Positions 27,591 through 36,749 of a stretch of 64,000 nucleotides of DNA are shown piece by piece (within the stretch, counting starts at the first letter, position 1; every line of letters starts with the position of its first letter). The notes under the pieces are model-generated. The model was not told the DNA's origin, ran no database searches, and saw only the letters and a program-made list of their open reading frames with translations. The DNA is from Streptomyces capitiformicae (lineage in GTDB: Bacteria; Actinomycetota; Actinomycetes; Streptomycetales; Streptomycetaceae): contig NZ_CP022161.1 of assembly GCF_002214185.1 (NCBI RefSeq), forward strand, positions 7,881,486-7,945,485, given 5' to 3'. The position numbers and the translations under genes are program-made.

Positions 27591-28168
27591 TGCCCGACAA
27601 CAGCGCTGGTGAACGCCCCTACCACCACGGCGACCTGCGTCGCGCGATCCTCCGCGCCGCGCTCGACGTCATCGCCGCGGACGGCCCGTCGGCGGTGAGC
27701 CTCCGGGACCTCGCCCGCCGCGCGGGCGTCTCGCACGCGGCACCGGCCCACCACTTCAAGGACCGCACGGGGCTGCTCACGGCGATCGCGGCGGAGGGAC
27801 ACGGACTGCTGGCGGCCGCGCTCGCGGGGGCCGAGGACCTGCGGGACGCGGGCGTGCGCTATGTCCGCTTCGCACGCGAGCACCCGGCGCATTTCCAGGT
27901 GATGTTCCGGCCGGAACTGCTCCGCGAGGACGACCTCGAACTGACCACCGCCCGCGCCCTGTCGAGCGAGCAGCTGCGCACCGCCGTCACCATCGCCCGC
28001 CCGGAGAGCACGGGCACCGACCCCCGGCTGGCCGGCATCGCCGCCTGGTCCTTCTCCCACGGCTTCGCCACGCTGCTGCTCAGCCGCAACCTGGACGGGG
28101 TGGTCGGCGACCAGGACCCGGAGGAGGTCTTCCGCACGGCGACGGAGCTGCTGTTCCCCTCCGCCTGA
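27590..28168 (+). CDS. TetR/AcrR-family transcriptional regulator
   Basis: A 192-residue repressor-type protein. The N-terminal DNA-binding domain (about 12-60) shows LRRAILRAALDVIAADGPSA and SLRDLARRAGVSHAAPAHHF, the typical TetR helix-turn-helix. The C-terminal ligand domain contains VRFAREHPAHFQVMF, a segment frequent in the WHG/TetR_C_13-like subgroup. It is divergently placed from the SCO6745-like gene across a 119-base promoter region and is likely its regulator and its own. No ribosome site is visible, consistent with leaderless translation. The inducer is unknown. Confidence 0.9.
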   Translation: MPDNSAGERPYHHGDLRRAILRAALDVIAADGPSAVSLRDLARRAGVSHAAPAHHFKDRTGLLTAIAAEGHGLLAAALAGAEDLRDAGVRYVRFAREHPAHFQVMFRPELLREDDLELTTARALSSEQLRTAVTIARPESTGTDPRLAGIAAWSFSHGFATLLLSRNLDGVVGDQDPEEVFRTATELLFPSA

Positions 28169-28330
28169 CCGACCTGGGCCTCGTCGGCCGCACGGTCAGG
28201 TGACCTGGGCGATCACCCGACTCGTTCCTCCCCCTGCCGTGTCTCGACGGGGACGTCACCGCCGATCCCGCCGTCACCCGGCGGTTGGCAACCAGGTCTC
28301 GGCGATGGGCAACCGTGTCCCGGTGATTGG

Positions 28331-28392
28331 CAGCTGCGTCCCGGCAACAGCCGCGTTTACCGCACGCCCACCGAGACGGAGCTGCCAATCAC
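28331..28392. repeat. Inverted repeat leading into the 29-bp array
   Basis: GTGATTGGCAGCT, ending near 28335, is the reverse complement of AGCTGCCAATCAC at 28380-28392, which runs into the first unit of the tandem array. About 45 bases separate the arms. The pairing links unique sequence to the repeat unit and suggests the array grew from an inverted-repeat element. Confidence 0.55.
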
Positions 28393-28559
28393 CGACTGCC
28401 TGTAGCCGGGTTCCCAATCACCGACTGCCTGTAGCCGGGTTCCCAATCACCGACTGCCTGTAGCCGGGCTCTCAATCACCGACTGCCTGTAGCCGGGCTC
28501 TCAATCACCGACCGCCTGTAGCCGGGCTCTCAATCACCGACCGCCTGTAGCCGGGCCCA
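28386..28559. repeat. Six tandem copies of a 29-bp unit
   Basis: Units start at 28386, 28415, 28444, 28473, 28502 and 28531, each beginning CAATCACCGACTGCCTGTAG and ending CCGGGTTCC or CCGGGCTCT. Units 5 and 6 carry CCGACC for CCGACT. The tract lies in the 397-base gap between TetR and the 3' end of mfd. With a 29-base period it cannot encode a constant peptide, and there are no spacers, so it is a minisatellite and not a CRISPR array. Confidence 0.92.
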
Positions 28560-28565
28560 CCCCCC

Positions 28566-31500
28566 CTACGACCCCAGAATCGAAGCCAAGAACTCTCCCG
28601 TCCACCCGAGCAGCTCCCGCCCGACCAGCGGCTTTCCGCCCACCTTCGCTGTCTTCGGGCGTGGCACCAGCACTTGGTGGACCGCCGGCTTGATGACGGT
28701 GCCGGGGTACAGCCGCTTGAGGCGCAGCTCCTGCGACTCCCGCAACTCCACCGGTGCGAAACGGATGTTGTTGCCCTGGAGGACGATCTCGCCGACGCCG
28801 CAGGCGCGGGCGAGCATCCGCAGCCCGGCCACGAGCAGCAGGTTCTCCACCGGCTCGGGCAACTTGCCGTAGCGGTCGACGAGTTCCTCGCGTACGGCGG
28901 TGATGTCGGCCTCGGTGTTGACGGAGGCGATCGCGCGGTACGCCTGGAGGCGAAGCCGCTCACCGGGGGCGTAGTCGTGCGGGACGTGCGCGTCGACGGG
29001 CAGCTCGATCTTGACCTCGAGCGGCGGCTCCTCCTCGATGGCGCCGGTCTCCAGCTGGCGGCGGTAGTCCGCGACCGCCTCGCCGACCATCCGTACGTAC
29101 AGGTCGAAGCCGACGCCCGCGATGTGGCCGGACTGTTCGCCGCCGAGCAGGTTGCCCGCGCCGCGGATCTCCAGGTCCTTCATCGCCACATACATGCCCG
29201 CGCCCATCTCCGTGTGCTGGGCGATGGTGGCGAGCCGCTCGTGCGCCGTCTCCGTCAACGGCTTCTCCGGGGGGTAGAGGAAGTACGCGTACCCGCGCTC
29301 GCGGCCTCGCCCCACGCGCCCCCGCAGCTGATGCAGCTGCGACAGGCCGAAGTTGTCGCCGCGCTCCACGATCAGCGTGTTGGCGTTGGAGATGTCGATG
29401 CCGGACTCGACGATCGTCGTCGAGACGAGGACGTCGAACTTCTTCTCCCAGAAGTCGACGACGACCTGTTCCAGCGCCTGCTCCGACATCTGGCCGTGGG
29501 CGGTCGCGATGCGCGCCTCGGGGACGATCTCGCGCAGTCTCGCCGCCGCCCGGTCGATCGATTCGACGCGGTTGTGGATGTAGAAGACCTGGCCCTCGCG
29601 CAGCAGTTCACGGCGGATGGCCGCGCCGATCTGCTTCTCCTCGTACGGGCCGACGAAGGTGAGGACCGGGTGGCGCTCCTCCGGGGGTGTCGTGATCGTC
29701 GACATCTCCCGGATGCCCGTGACCGCCATCTCCAGGGTCCGGGGGATCGGGGTCGCCGACATCGTCAGGACGTCCACGTTCGCGCGCAGCTTCTTCAGCT
29801 GCTCCTTGTGTTCGACGCCGAAGCGCTGCTCCTCGTCGACGATGACCAGGCCCAGGTCCTTGAACTTGGTCTCCGTGGAGAACAGTCGGTGCGTACCGAT
29901 GACGATGTCGACGCCGCCGTCGCGCAGGCCCTCCAGGGTGGCCTTCGCCTCGGTGTCCGTCTGGAAGCGGGACAGCGCCTTAACGCTGACCGGGAACTGG
30001 GAGTAGCGCTCGCTGAATGTGCCGAAGTGCTGCTGCACCAGCAGGGTCGTGGGGACCAGGACCGCCACCTGCTTGCCGTCCTGGACGGCCTTGAAGGCGG
30101 CCCGGACCGCGATCTCCGTCTTGCCGTAGCCGACGTCACCGCAGATCAGGCGGTCCATCGGGACCGTCTTCTCCATGTCCTCCTTGACCTCGGCGATCGT
30201 GGTCAGCTGGTCGGGCGTCTCGGCGTACGGGAAGGCGTCCTCCAGTTCGCGCTGCCAGGGGGTGTCGGGTCCGAAGGCGTGTCCGGGGGCCGCCATGCGG
30301 GCGCTGTACAGCTTGATCAGGTCGGCGGCGATCTCCTTGACGGCCTTCTTCGCGCGCGCCTTCGTCTTCGTCCAGTCCGCGCCGCCGAGGCGGTGGAGCG
30401 TCGGGGCCTCGCCGCCGACGTACTTGGTGATCTGCTCCAGCTGGTCGGTCGGGATGTAGAGGCGGTCGCCGGGCTGGCCGCGCTTGGCGGGGGCGTACTC
30501 CACGACCAGGTACTCGCGGGTCGCGCCCTGCACGGTCCGCTGGACCATCTCGATGTAGCGGCCGACGCCGTGCTGCTCGTGGACGATGTAGTCGCCCGGT
30601 TCGAGGGTGAGCGGGTCGATGGTCTTGCGGCGGCGGGCGGGCATACGGGCGCCGTCCTTGCCGGCCGCCTTCTGGCCGGAGAGGTCGGTCTCCGTGAGCA
30701 CCGCGAGCTTCAGGGCCGGGTCGACGAAGCCGTAGTCGATCGAGCCGCACGACACGTGCACGACCGACGGGGAGATCTCCCCCAGGTCGGCCTCCAGGCG
30801 GGCGGCGATGCCCTCGCCGCCCAGCACCTCGACCGTACGGGCGGCCGGGCCGTGGCCCTCGGTCACGAACACCGTGCGCCAGCCGTCGGCCAGCCAGCCC
30901 TTGGTGTCGGCCAGCGCCTTGGCCGTGTCGCCGCGGTAGGTCTCAGGGGCGTGCATGCCGAGCTTGAGGGTGTCCGCGTCGAGCTCCGCGTCCGCCGCGA
31001 ACGGGGAGACCGACCACCACATCATGTCGAGTTCGCGTGCCCGGTCCCGGATGTCCGCGATCGACCGCAGGGAGGCCGCGCCGACGTCGATGGGCGCCTC
31101 GCCGCCGCCCGCCGTGGCCGCCCAGGACGCCTGCAGGAACTCCTGCGAGGTGGCCACCAGGTCCGCCGCGCGCGTGCGCACCCGCTCCGGGTCGCACACG
31201 ACGGCCATCGCGCCCTTCGGGAGTACGTCGATCAGCAGCTCCATGTCGTCGACGAGGACCGGAGCGAGGGATTCCATGCCTTCCACGGCGATGCCCTCGG
31301 CGATCTTGCCGAGGAGTTCGCCGAGTTCGGGGTGGCGTTCGGCGAGGGCACGCGCGCGTGCGCGTACGTCGTCGGTGAGGAGCAGCTCACGGCAGGGCGG
31401 CGCCCACAGGCCGTGTTCAGCGACCTCCAGCGACCGCTGGTCGGCGACCTTGAAGTACCGGATCTCCTCGATGTCGTCGCCCCAGAACTCCACCCGAAGG

Positions 31501-32099
31501 GGGTGTTCCTCGGTCGGCGGGAACACGTCGAGGATGCCGCCGCGTACGGCGAACTCGCCGCGCTTCTCGACCAGTTCGACCCGGGAGTACGCGGCCGCCG
31601 CCAGGGCCTCGACCGTGCGGTTCAGGTCGGCGGTCTCGCCCGTGCGCAGGGCCACCGGCTCCAGGTCGCCGAGACCCTTGACCTGGGGCTGGAGGACGGA
31701 CCGCACGGGGGCGACGACGACCGACACCGGGCCCGTCTCCGGGTCGTCGGGGCTCGGGTGGGTCAGGCGGCGCAGGACGGCGAGGCGGCGGCCGACGGTG
31801 TCGCTGCGCGGGCTGAGCCGTTCGTGCGGGAGCGTCTCCCATGCCGGGTAGTCCACGACGCCCTCCGGGGGGAGGAGGGAGCGGAGGGCTGCCGCCAGGT
31901 CCTCGGCCTCGCGGCCCGTCGCCGTCACGGCGAGTACGGGGCGGCCGGCGTCCCGGGCGAGCGCGGCCACCGCGAAGGGGCGGGCCGCCGGGGGGCCCAC
32001 CAGGTCGATGTGGGTGCGGTGGCCGTCGGCTGCCGCCCTGATCGCTTCCGCGAGGGGTGCGTCCTTGACTACGGCGTCGAGCAGACCGTGAAGGCTCAT
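28566..32099 (-). CDS. mfd: Transcription-repair coupling factor Mfd
   Basis: A 1177-residue ATP-dependent translocase that pushes RNA polymerase off DNA lesions and recruits UvrA. The start MSLHGLLDAVVKDAP at 32099 gives the usual length for the family. In order there are the UvrB-homology module (about 1-350), the RNA-polymerase interacting CarD-like domain (EPGDYIVHEQHGVGRYIEM, about 500-570), and two RecG-like motor domains. Walker A GDVGYGKTE and DEEQRFGVEHKEQLK are in the first, SGIDISNANTLIVER and the QLRGRVGRG motif in the second. The C-terminal TRCF domain closes the protein. The ribosome site is weak. The upstream 433 bases are repeat-rich. The downstream end abuts the 29-bp array. 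Confidence 0.97.
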   Translation of the reverse strand: MSLHGLLDAVVKDAPLAEAIRAAADGHRTHIDLVGPPAARPFAVAALARDAGRPVLAVTATGREAEDLAAALRSLLPPEGVVDYPAWETLPHERLSPRSDTVGRRLAVLRRLTHPSPDDPETGPVSVVVAPVRSVLQPQVKGLGDLEPVALRTGETADLNRTVEALAAAAYSRVELVEKRGEFAVRGGILDVFPPTEEHPLRVEFWGDDIEEIRYFKVADQRSLEVAEHGLWAPPCRELLLTDDVRARARALAERHPELGELLGKIAEGIAVEGMESLAPVLVDDMELLIDVLPKGAMAVVCDPERVRTRAADLVATSQEFLQASWAATAGGGEAPIDVGAASLRSIADIRDRARELDMMWWSVSPFAADAELDADTLKLGMHAPETYRGDTAKALADTKGWLADGWRTVFVTEGHGPAARTVEVLGGEGIAARLEADLGEISPSVVHVSCGSIDYGFVDPALKLAVLTETDLSGQKAAGKDGARMPARRRKTIDPLTLEPGDYIVHEQHGVGRYIEMVQRTVQGATREYLVVEYAPAKRGQPGDRLYIPTDQLEQITKYVGGEAPTLHRLGGADWTKTKARAKKAVKEIAADLIKLYSARMAAPGHAFGPDTPWQRELEDAFPYAETPDQLTTIAEVKEDMEKTVPMDRLICGDVGYGKTEIAVRAAFKAVQDGKQVAVLVPTTLLVQQHFGTFSERYSQFPVSVKALSRFQTDTEAKATLEGLRDGGVDIVIGTHRLFSTETKFKDLGLVIVDEEQRFGVEHKEQLKKLRANVDVLTMSATPIPRTLEMAVTGIREMSTITTPPEERHPVLTFVGPYEEKQIGAAIRRELLREGQVFYIHNRVESIDRAAARLREIVPEARIATAHGQMSEQALEQVVVDFWEKKFDVLVSTTIVESGIDISNANTLIVERGDNFGLSQLHQLRGRVGRGRERGYAYFLYPPEKPLTETAHERLATIAQHTEMGAGMYVAMKDLEIRGAGNLLGGEQSGHIAGVGFDLYVRMVGEAVADYRRQLETGAIEEEPPLEVKIELPVDAHVPHDYAPGERLRLQAYRAIASVNTEADITAVREELVDRYGKLPEPVENLLLVAGLRMLARACGVGEIVLQGNNIRFAPVELRESQELRLKRLYPGTVIKPAVHQVLVPRPKTAKVGGKPLVGRELLGWTGEFLASILGS

Positions 32100-32532
32100 T
32101 TGGGGCGATTCCCGTCCGGGGCATGGGGGTGGGCAGTCGGTGTGGGCTGGGTGGGCTGAGCTGGGGTGGGGCAACGCGAACGCCCGACCTCGTGGGACGG
32201 GCCGGGGGTGTCCAGGGTACGACGGCGGTGTGGGTGGGGGTGGGGGCTGTGGATAACCGTGGGGTGGGGCCGGGAAGGTCTCGCCCCCGCCGCCCCTCCC
32301 CGTCCCTCCCCGTCCCTCCCCGTCCCTCCCCCACTCTCGGCTTCGCTCGAGCGGGGGGACCCCCATCCAGGGGCTGCCGCCCCTTCGCTCCCGCTTCTGG
32401 AGCTGCGGTCGGTTGGTCCGTGACCGTCGTGTGTGGTTTCTCGCGCAGTTCCCCGCGCCCCTGAAAGCACGAGGCGCCGCCTAACCTGAAGGGCACCCGA
32501 CCGGCCCTGCCCCAACCCGAACGCGAGTCCCC
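32100..32532. repeat. Repeat-rich intergenic region between mfd and the DUF2079 gene
   Basis: I see no gene. Three perfect 10-bp units (CGTCCCTCCC) lie at 32301-32330, followed by a dyad containing CTCGGCTTCGCTCGAG. A C-rich block CGCCCCCGCCGCCCCT starts near 32283 and recurs at about 63948 near the window end. The arm CGCGCAGTTCCCCGCGC (about 32443-32459) recurs at 4820. Both genes flanking this gap must have their promoters here. Confidence 0.7.
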
Positions 32533-33969
32533 ATGTCCCCGAGCGCCCCTCCGCCCACGGCTCTCATACCCGCGCAGGTCACGGCCTCGGGCTCGGCTCG
32601 TGACCTGCGGCGGGTCTTCTCCGCGCGGCGCGATCCGTACGTGCTCGCCGTCGGGTTCTTCGTCGCGTACGCGGCGGTGTCGGTCGGGCGGTATCGGCAC
32701 ATGGGTACTCGGTCGTGGGACCTGGGCATTTTCGAGCAGGCGGTCCGGGGGTACGCGCACTTTCAGGCGCCGATCGTCGATCTGAAGGGGCCCGGGTTCA
32801 ACGTCCTCGGTGATCACTTCAGCCCGGTCACCGCCCTGCTCGCGCCCATCTACCGGGTCGTCCCCTCCCCCGTCACGCTGCTGGTGGCACAGGCGGCGCT
32901 GTTCGCGTTGTCGGCGGTGCCGGTCACCCGGGTCGCCGCGCGGATGCTCGGGCGGGCGCGCGGGCTGGCGGTCGGGGTGGCGTACGGGCTGTCGTGGGGG
33001 CTGCAGCGGGCGGTGGACTTCGACTTCCACGAGATCTGCTTCGCGGTTCCGCTGATCGCGTTCTCGCTGGAGGCGCTGCTGACGCAGCGGTGGCGCGCGG
33101 CGCTGCTCTGGGCGCTGCCGCTGGTGCTGGTCAAGGAGGACCTGGGGCTGACGACGGCGGCCCTCGCGGTCGTGGTCGCGCTACGGGCCCGGAAGCACGG
33201 TTCGGCCCGGACCGTGCCGTACGCCATCGCCGTGGCCTCGTTCGGCGCGGTCGCGGCGCTGCTCACCTTCACCGTGATCATCCCGGCGTTCAACGCCACC
33301 GGCGGCTACGACTACTGGACCAAGGTCGGCGAGGCCGGCCCGCTCGAAGGCACGGACACCAAGATCCGCACGCTGCTGTGGCTGCTGGTGCCGACGAGCG
33401 GGCTGCTGGCCTTGCGCTCGCCGATCCTCATAGCCGCTCTCCCCACCCTCGGCTGGCGTTTCCTGTCCTCCGACGACCACTACTGGGGCACGGACTGGCA
33501 CTACAGCGCCGTCCTGATGCCGATCGTCACCCTCGCCCTCGTCGACGCGCTCCCGGCCGCCCGTCACAGCGCCCGCCCGTGGCTGCGCTCGTACGCGTTC
33601 CATTTGCCCGCCACCGTCGCCGCGGCCGCGCTGGCGCTGACGGCCTCGCTGCCGCTGTCCGCGCTGACCGAGGCCGACGCCTATCGCGTCCCGGACCGGG
33701 TCACGGCCGTGGAGAGGCTGCTGGACACCGTCCCGGACGGCGCCACCGTCGAGTCCAACATCGGGCCCATCACCCGCCTCACCTCCCGCTGCCGCGTCTT
33801 CTGGATCGGCCGCGCCAAGGGGCTCACCCCGGACTACATCGTCTTCAACAACTCCTCGCGGTGGGTGAAGGACGTCCCGGGGTACGCCCGTCAGCTGCAT
33901 CCGCGCGCCCAGTACGAGCTCAGGGGCCTGGTCCAGGGGTACGTGCTGCTGAAACGGACCTCCCCGTGA
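32533..33969 (+). CDS. DUF2079 integral membrane protein
   Basis: A 478-residue polytopic membrane protein. After a 30-residue cytoplasmic N terminus, about ten hydrophobic segments follow, interrupted by conserved polar loops such as RSWDLGIFEQAVRGYAHF, GDHFSPVTALLAP, DFHEICFAVPLIAF and KEDLGLTTAALAV. These are hallmarks of DUF2079, a family with the fold of GT-C glycosyltransferases, in which acidic loop residues bind a lipid-linked sugar. The C-terminal 100 residues form an extracytoplasmic domain. A mannosyl or arabinosyl transferase role is possible but not shown. ATG 32533 has only a weak upstream purine run. Confidence 0.85.
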   Translation: MSPSAPPPTALIPAQVTASGSARDLRRVFSARRDPYVLAVGFFVAYAAVSVGRYRHMGTRSWDLGIFEQAVRGYAHFQAPIVDLKGPGFNVLGDHFSPVTALLAPIYRVVPSPVTLLVAQAALFALSAVPVTRVAARMLGRARGLAVGVAYGLSWGLQRAVDFDFHEICFAVPLIAFSLEALLTQRWRAALLWALPLVLVKEDLGLTTAALAVVVALRARKHGSARTVPYAIAVASFGAVAALLTFTVIIPAFNATGGYDYWTKVGEAGPLEGTDTKIRTLLWLLVPTSGLLALRSPILIAALPTLGWRFLSSDDHYWGTDWHYSAVLMPIVTLALVDALPAARHSARPWLRSYAFHLPATVAAAALALTASLPLSALTEADAYRVPDRVTAVERLLDTVPDGATVESNIGPITRLTSRCRVFWIGRAKGLTPDYIVFNNSSRWVKDVPGYARQLHPRAQYELRGLVQGYVLLKRTSP

Positions 33970-34056
33970 GACGTACATCCCTGAACATCTGTGAAAATCA
34001 CCTTCCCTTGAGTCGTACGCCCCCTTTGAAACGTACGTCCCCTTGAAGCGGTGGAA

Positions 34057-34092
34057 CCCGGCGCCGGGAAGTGTCGACTTCCCGGCGCCGGG
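34057..34092. terminator. Bidirectional hairpin terminator
   Basis: A perfect 15-bp stem (34057-34071 with 34078-34092) closes on the six-base loop TGTCGA. It lies between the DUF2079 gene (plus) and the ABC permease (minus), and must serve both. Confidence 0.85.
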
Positions 34093-34129
34093 CTCTCCCC
34101 CGGTTCCCCCGTGGCCCATGGCCACTCAC

Positions 34130-34182
34130 TCGGTGGCTACTCGGTGGCTACTCGGTGGCTACTCGGTGGCTACTCGGTGGCG
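34130..34182. repeat. Five 11-bp tandem units across a gene's stop codon
   Basis: TCGGTGGCTAC-type units start at 34130, 34141, 34152, 34163 and 34174. The last unit encodes the permease C terminus (Ala-Thr-Glu-stop, stop at 34170-34172). The other four lie downstream as untranslated copies. The period of 11 is not a codon multiple. Confidence 0.9.
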
Positions 34183-36749
34183 ATCGCGTTCAGGACGTTC
34201 ATCCGGCCCGCCCGGAACGCCGGGACCAGGGCCGCGAACAGGCCCACGAAGGCCGAGCCGAGGAAGACGGCGATGATGGTCGGCCAGGGGATGTCGAGGA
34301 CGTTCAGGCCCTCCAGGGCGAGGAGTTGCTGGGCGGTGGCACCCCAGCCCATCCCCAGGCCCAGGCCGAGCAGCGCGCCGAACAGGGCGATGACGACCGA
34401 CTCCAGGCGGATCATGCGGCGCAGCTGGCGTCGTGAGAGGCCGATGGCCCGCATCAGGCCGATCTCGCGCGTCCGCTCGACCACCGACAGCGCCAGGGTG
34501 TTCACGACTCCCAGGATCGCGACGATGATCGCGAGGGCGAGCAGGCCGTAGATCATGTTGAGGAGCTGGTCGATCTGGCCCTTCAGGGCCTCCTTGTAGT
34601 CGGTCTGGTCGCGGACCTCGTACTGCGGGTAGTCGTGCAGGGCGTCCTTGAGGGACTTGTACGCGGCCGTCTCCTGGCCGTCCTTCGCGGAGGCGAAGAG
34701 GAGCTGGTCGAGCGGCATCTTCTCGGCGGGGACGTACTTGGCCATGGTGTCGATGGCCGTGTACATGGCGCCCGCGTCGATGACGACGTCGCTGCTGGTG
34801 ATGGCCCGTACGGTCAACCGGGCCGTGGAGCCGCCCTGGAAGGCGACGGAGACCTTGGAGCCGAGTTCGATGCCGTGGTCCTTGGCGAACTCCTCGTGGA
34901 CGGACATCGAGTCGGGCTTGTAGGCGTCCGTCAGGTTGCCGGCGACGGTCTCGGTGGCGAGGTCCGTGGCGTAGCTCGGGTCGGCGGCGGTGATCGCCGT
35001 GTCCTTGAGGGTCTTGCCGTCGGGGGTGGTGAAGTCGGCCTGGGTCCACTTGTACTCGGTGACGCTGTCGACGCCCTCGGCGGAGCGCGCGGCCTCGACC
35101 GCCTGCGCGGTGATCAGCTGGCCGGTGTCGGACTGGATGATGAAGTCCGTGCCGACGGTCTTGTCGAGCTGCTCGGTGGCCGAGGCGACCATGGAGGAGC
35201 CGACGACCGAGAGGCAGGCGACGAGCGCGAGGCCGATCATCAGGGCGGCGCCCGTGGCTCCGGTACGGCGCGGGTTGCGCAGCGCGTTGCGTTCGGCCAT
35301 CCGTCCGACGGGGCCGAAGATCCTGAGGACGAGCGCGCCCAGGACGCGGACCACGGCACCCGCGAGGAGCGGGCCGATGACGACGAAACCGATGAGGGAC
35401 AGCACGACACCGCCGCCGAGCCACATCGAGCCCTCGCCCGCCTTGCCGGCGGCGGACGCCAGGTACAGGCAGTAGCCACCGGCGCCGGTCAGGACCAGGC
35501 CGATCGCGGCCCGTACGACACCGGCCTTGACGTCCAGTGGGGCGCCGGAGTCGCGCAGGGCGGCCATCGGGGAGACCTTGCCGGCGCGCCGGGCCGGCAC
35601 GTACGCGGCCAGGACGGTCACGACGATGCCGAGGAGCAGGCCGACCGCCGGGGTGGTCCAGGCAACGGTGAGGTCGTCGGTGGACAGGTTCATGCCCGTG
35701 GCGCCCATGAGCTTCATCAGGCCGATGGCGAGGGCGACGCCCGCGGCGACACCGAGCACCGAGCCGAAGACGCCGAGCAGCAGCGCCTCGACGAGCACGG
35801 AGCGGTTGACCTGGCTGCGGCTGGAGCCGATGGCCCGCATCAGACCGATCTCGCGGGTCCGCTGGGCGACCAGCATCGAGAAGGTGTTGATGATCAGGAA
35901 GATGCCGACGAGGAAGGCGATCCCGGCGAAGCCGAGCATCGCGTACTTCATCACGCCCATGAACTCCTGGACGTCGGCGGCGTTCGCGTCCGCGACCTCC
36001 TTGGCGGTCTGCACCTTGTAGGCGCCGCCCAGTTCGGCGGCGACGTTCTTCTTCAGCTGCGCGTCCGTGATCCCCGCGTCGGCGGTGACATTGACGTTGG
36101 TGTACACGCCGGTCTCGCCGACGAGGGTCTTCTGAGCGGTGGCGGTGTCGAGGTAGAAGATCGCGGCGCCGGGGTTGGTGACCTGGAACTCGGCGATGCC
36201 GGCCACCTTGGCCCGGTGCGTGCCGACGGCCGAGATCACACCGATCTCGTCGCCGAGCTTCAGCCCGTGCTTGTCGGCGGTGTCCGCGTCGACCATGATC
36301 TGGTCCGGCCCGCGCGGCGCGTTGCCGGAGGCGATCTTCATCGTGCGGGCGTCGTTGGCGTTCCAGTTGCCGACGATGGTCGGGGCGCCGCTGGTGGGCG
36401 AGAGGTTGTCCTTGTCGGCGTCGACGACCGTCACCGAGGTCGAGAAGACCGTGCCCTCGGCGGACCTGACGCCCTCCGCGCCGCCCACCTTGTCGAGCAC
36501 GGAGGCGGGCATGACCGGCGGCTTGCCGTTGTCGGCCTGGGTCTCACCGGTGCCCGAGGCGTCCTCGGCGCTGACCGTGACATCGGAGGCGGTGGCCGCG
36601 AACAGCTTGTCGAACGTCGTGCTCATCGTGTCGGTGAACACGAGCGTGCCGCACACGAACGCCACCGACAGCATGACCGCGATGGCCGACAGCGCCATCC
36701 GTCCCTTGTGCGCGAAGAAGTTGCGCATCGAGGTCTTCATGACACTCAT
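34170..36749 (-). CDS. FtsX/MacB-type ABC transporter permease
   Basis: An 859-residue permease with the same duplicated layout as the one at 711-3251: an N-terminal helix (about 15-37), MacB-like extracytoplasmic domain, FtsX unit (about 270-390), central helices and a second half ending with FtsX helices (about 735-850). The coupling segments QRTREIGLMRAIGSSRSQ and ERTREIGLMRAIGLSRRQ occur in the two halves. The ATG at 36749 overlaps the ATPase stop (ATGA). A second ATG three codons on is also possible. The 3' end lies in an 11-bp tandem repeat. The substrate is unknown. Confidence 0.93.
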   Translation of the reverse strand: MSVMKTSMRNFFAHKGRMALSAIAVMLSVAFVCGTLVFTDTMSTTFDKLFAATASDVTVSAEDASGTGETQADNGKPPVMPASVLDKVGGAEGVRSAEGTVFSTSVTVVDADKDNLSPTSGAPTIVGNWNANDARTMKIASGNAPRGPDQIMVDADTADKHGLKLGDEIGVISAVGTHRAKVAGIAEFQVTNPGAAIFYLDTATAQKTLVGETGVYTNVNVTADAGITDAQLKKNVAAELGGAYKVQTAKEVADANAADVQEFMGVMKYAMLGFAGIAFLVGIFLIINTFSMLVAQRTREIGLMRAIGSSRSQVNRSVLVEALLLGVFGSVLGVAAGVALAIGLMKLMGATGMNLSTDDLTVAWTTPAVGLLLGIVVTVLAAYVPARRAGKVSPMAALRDSGAPLDVKAGVVRAAIGLVLTGAGGYCLYLASAAGKAGEGSMWLGGGVVLSLIGFVVIGPLLAGAVVRVLGALVLRIFGPVGRMAERNALRNPRRTGATGAALMIGLALVACLSVVGSSMVASATEQLDKTVGTDFIIQSDTGQLITAQAVEAARSAEGVDSVTEYKWTQADFTTPDGKTLKDTAITAADPSYATDLATETVAGNLTDAYKPDSMSVHEEFAKDHGIELGSKVSVAFQGGSTARLTVRAITSSDVVIDAGAMYTAIDTMAKYVPAEKMPLDQLLFASAKDGQETAAYKSLKDALHDYPQYEVRDQTDYKEALKGQIDQLLNMIYGLLALAIIVAILGVVNTLALSVVERTREIGLMRAIGLSRRQLRRMIRLESVVIALFGALLGLGLGMGWGATAQQLLALEGLNVLDIPWPTIIAVFLGSAFVGLFAALVPAFRAGRMNVLNAIATE

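Noticed and set aside
28386..28559. CRISPR array
   Set aside because: The 29-bp units are contiguous with no spacers, and no cas gene is present.
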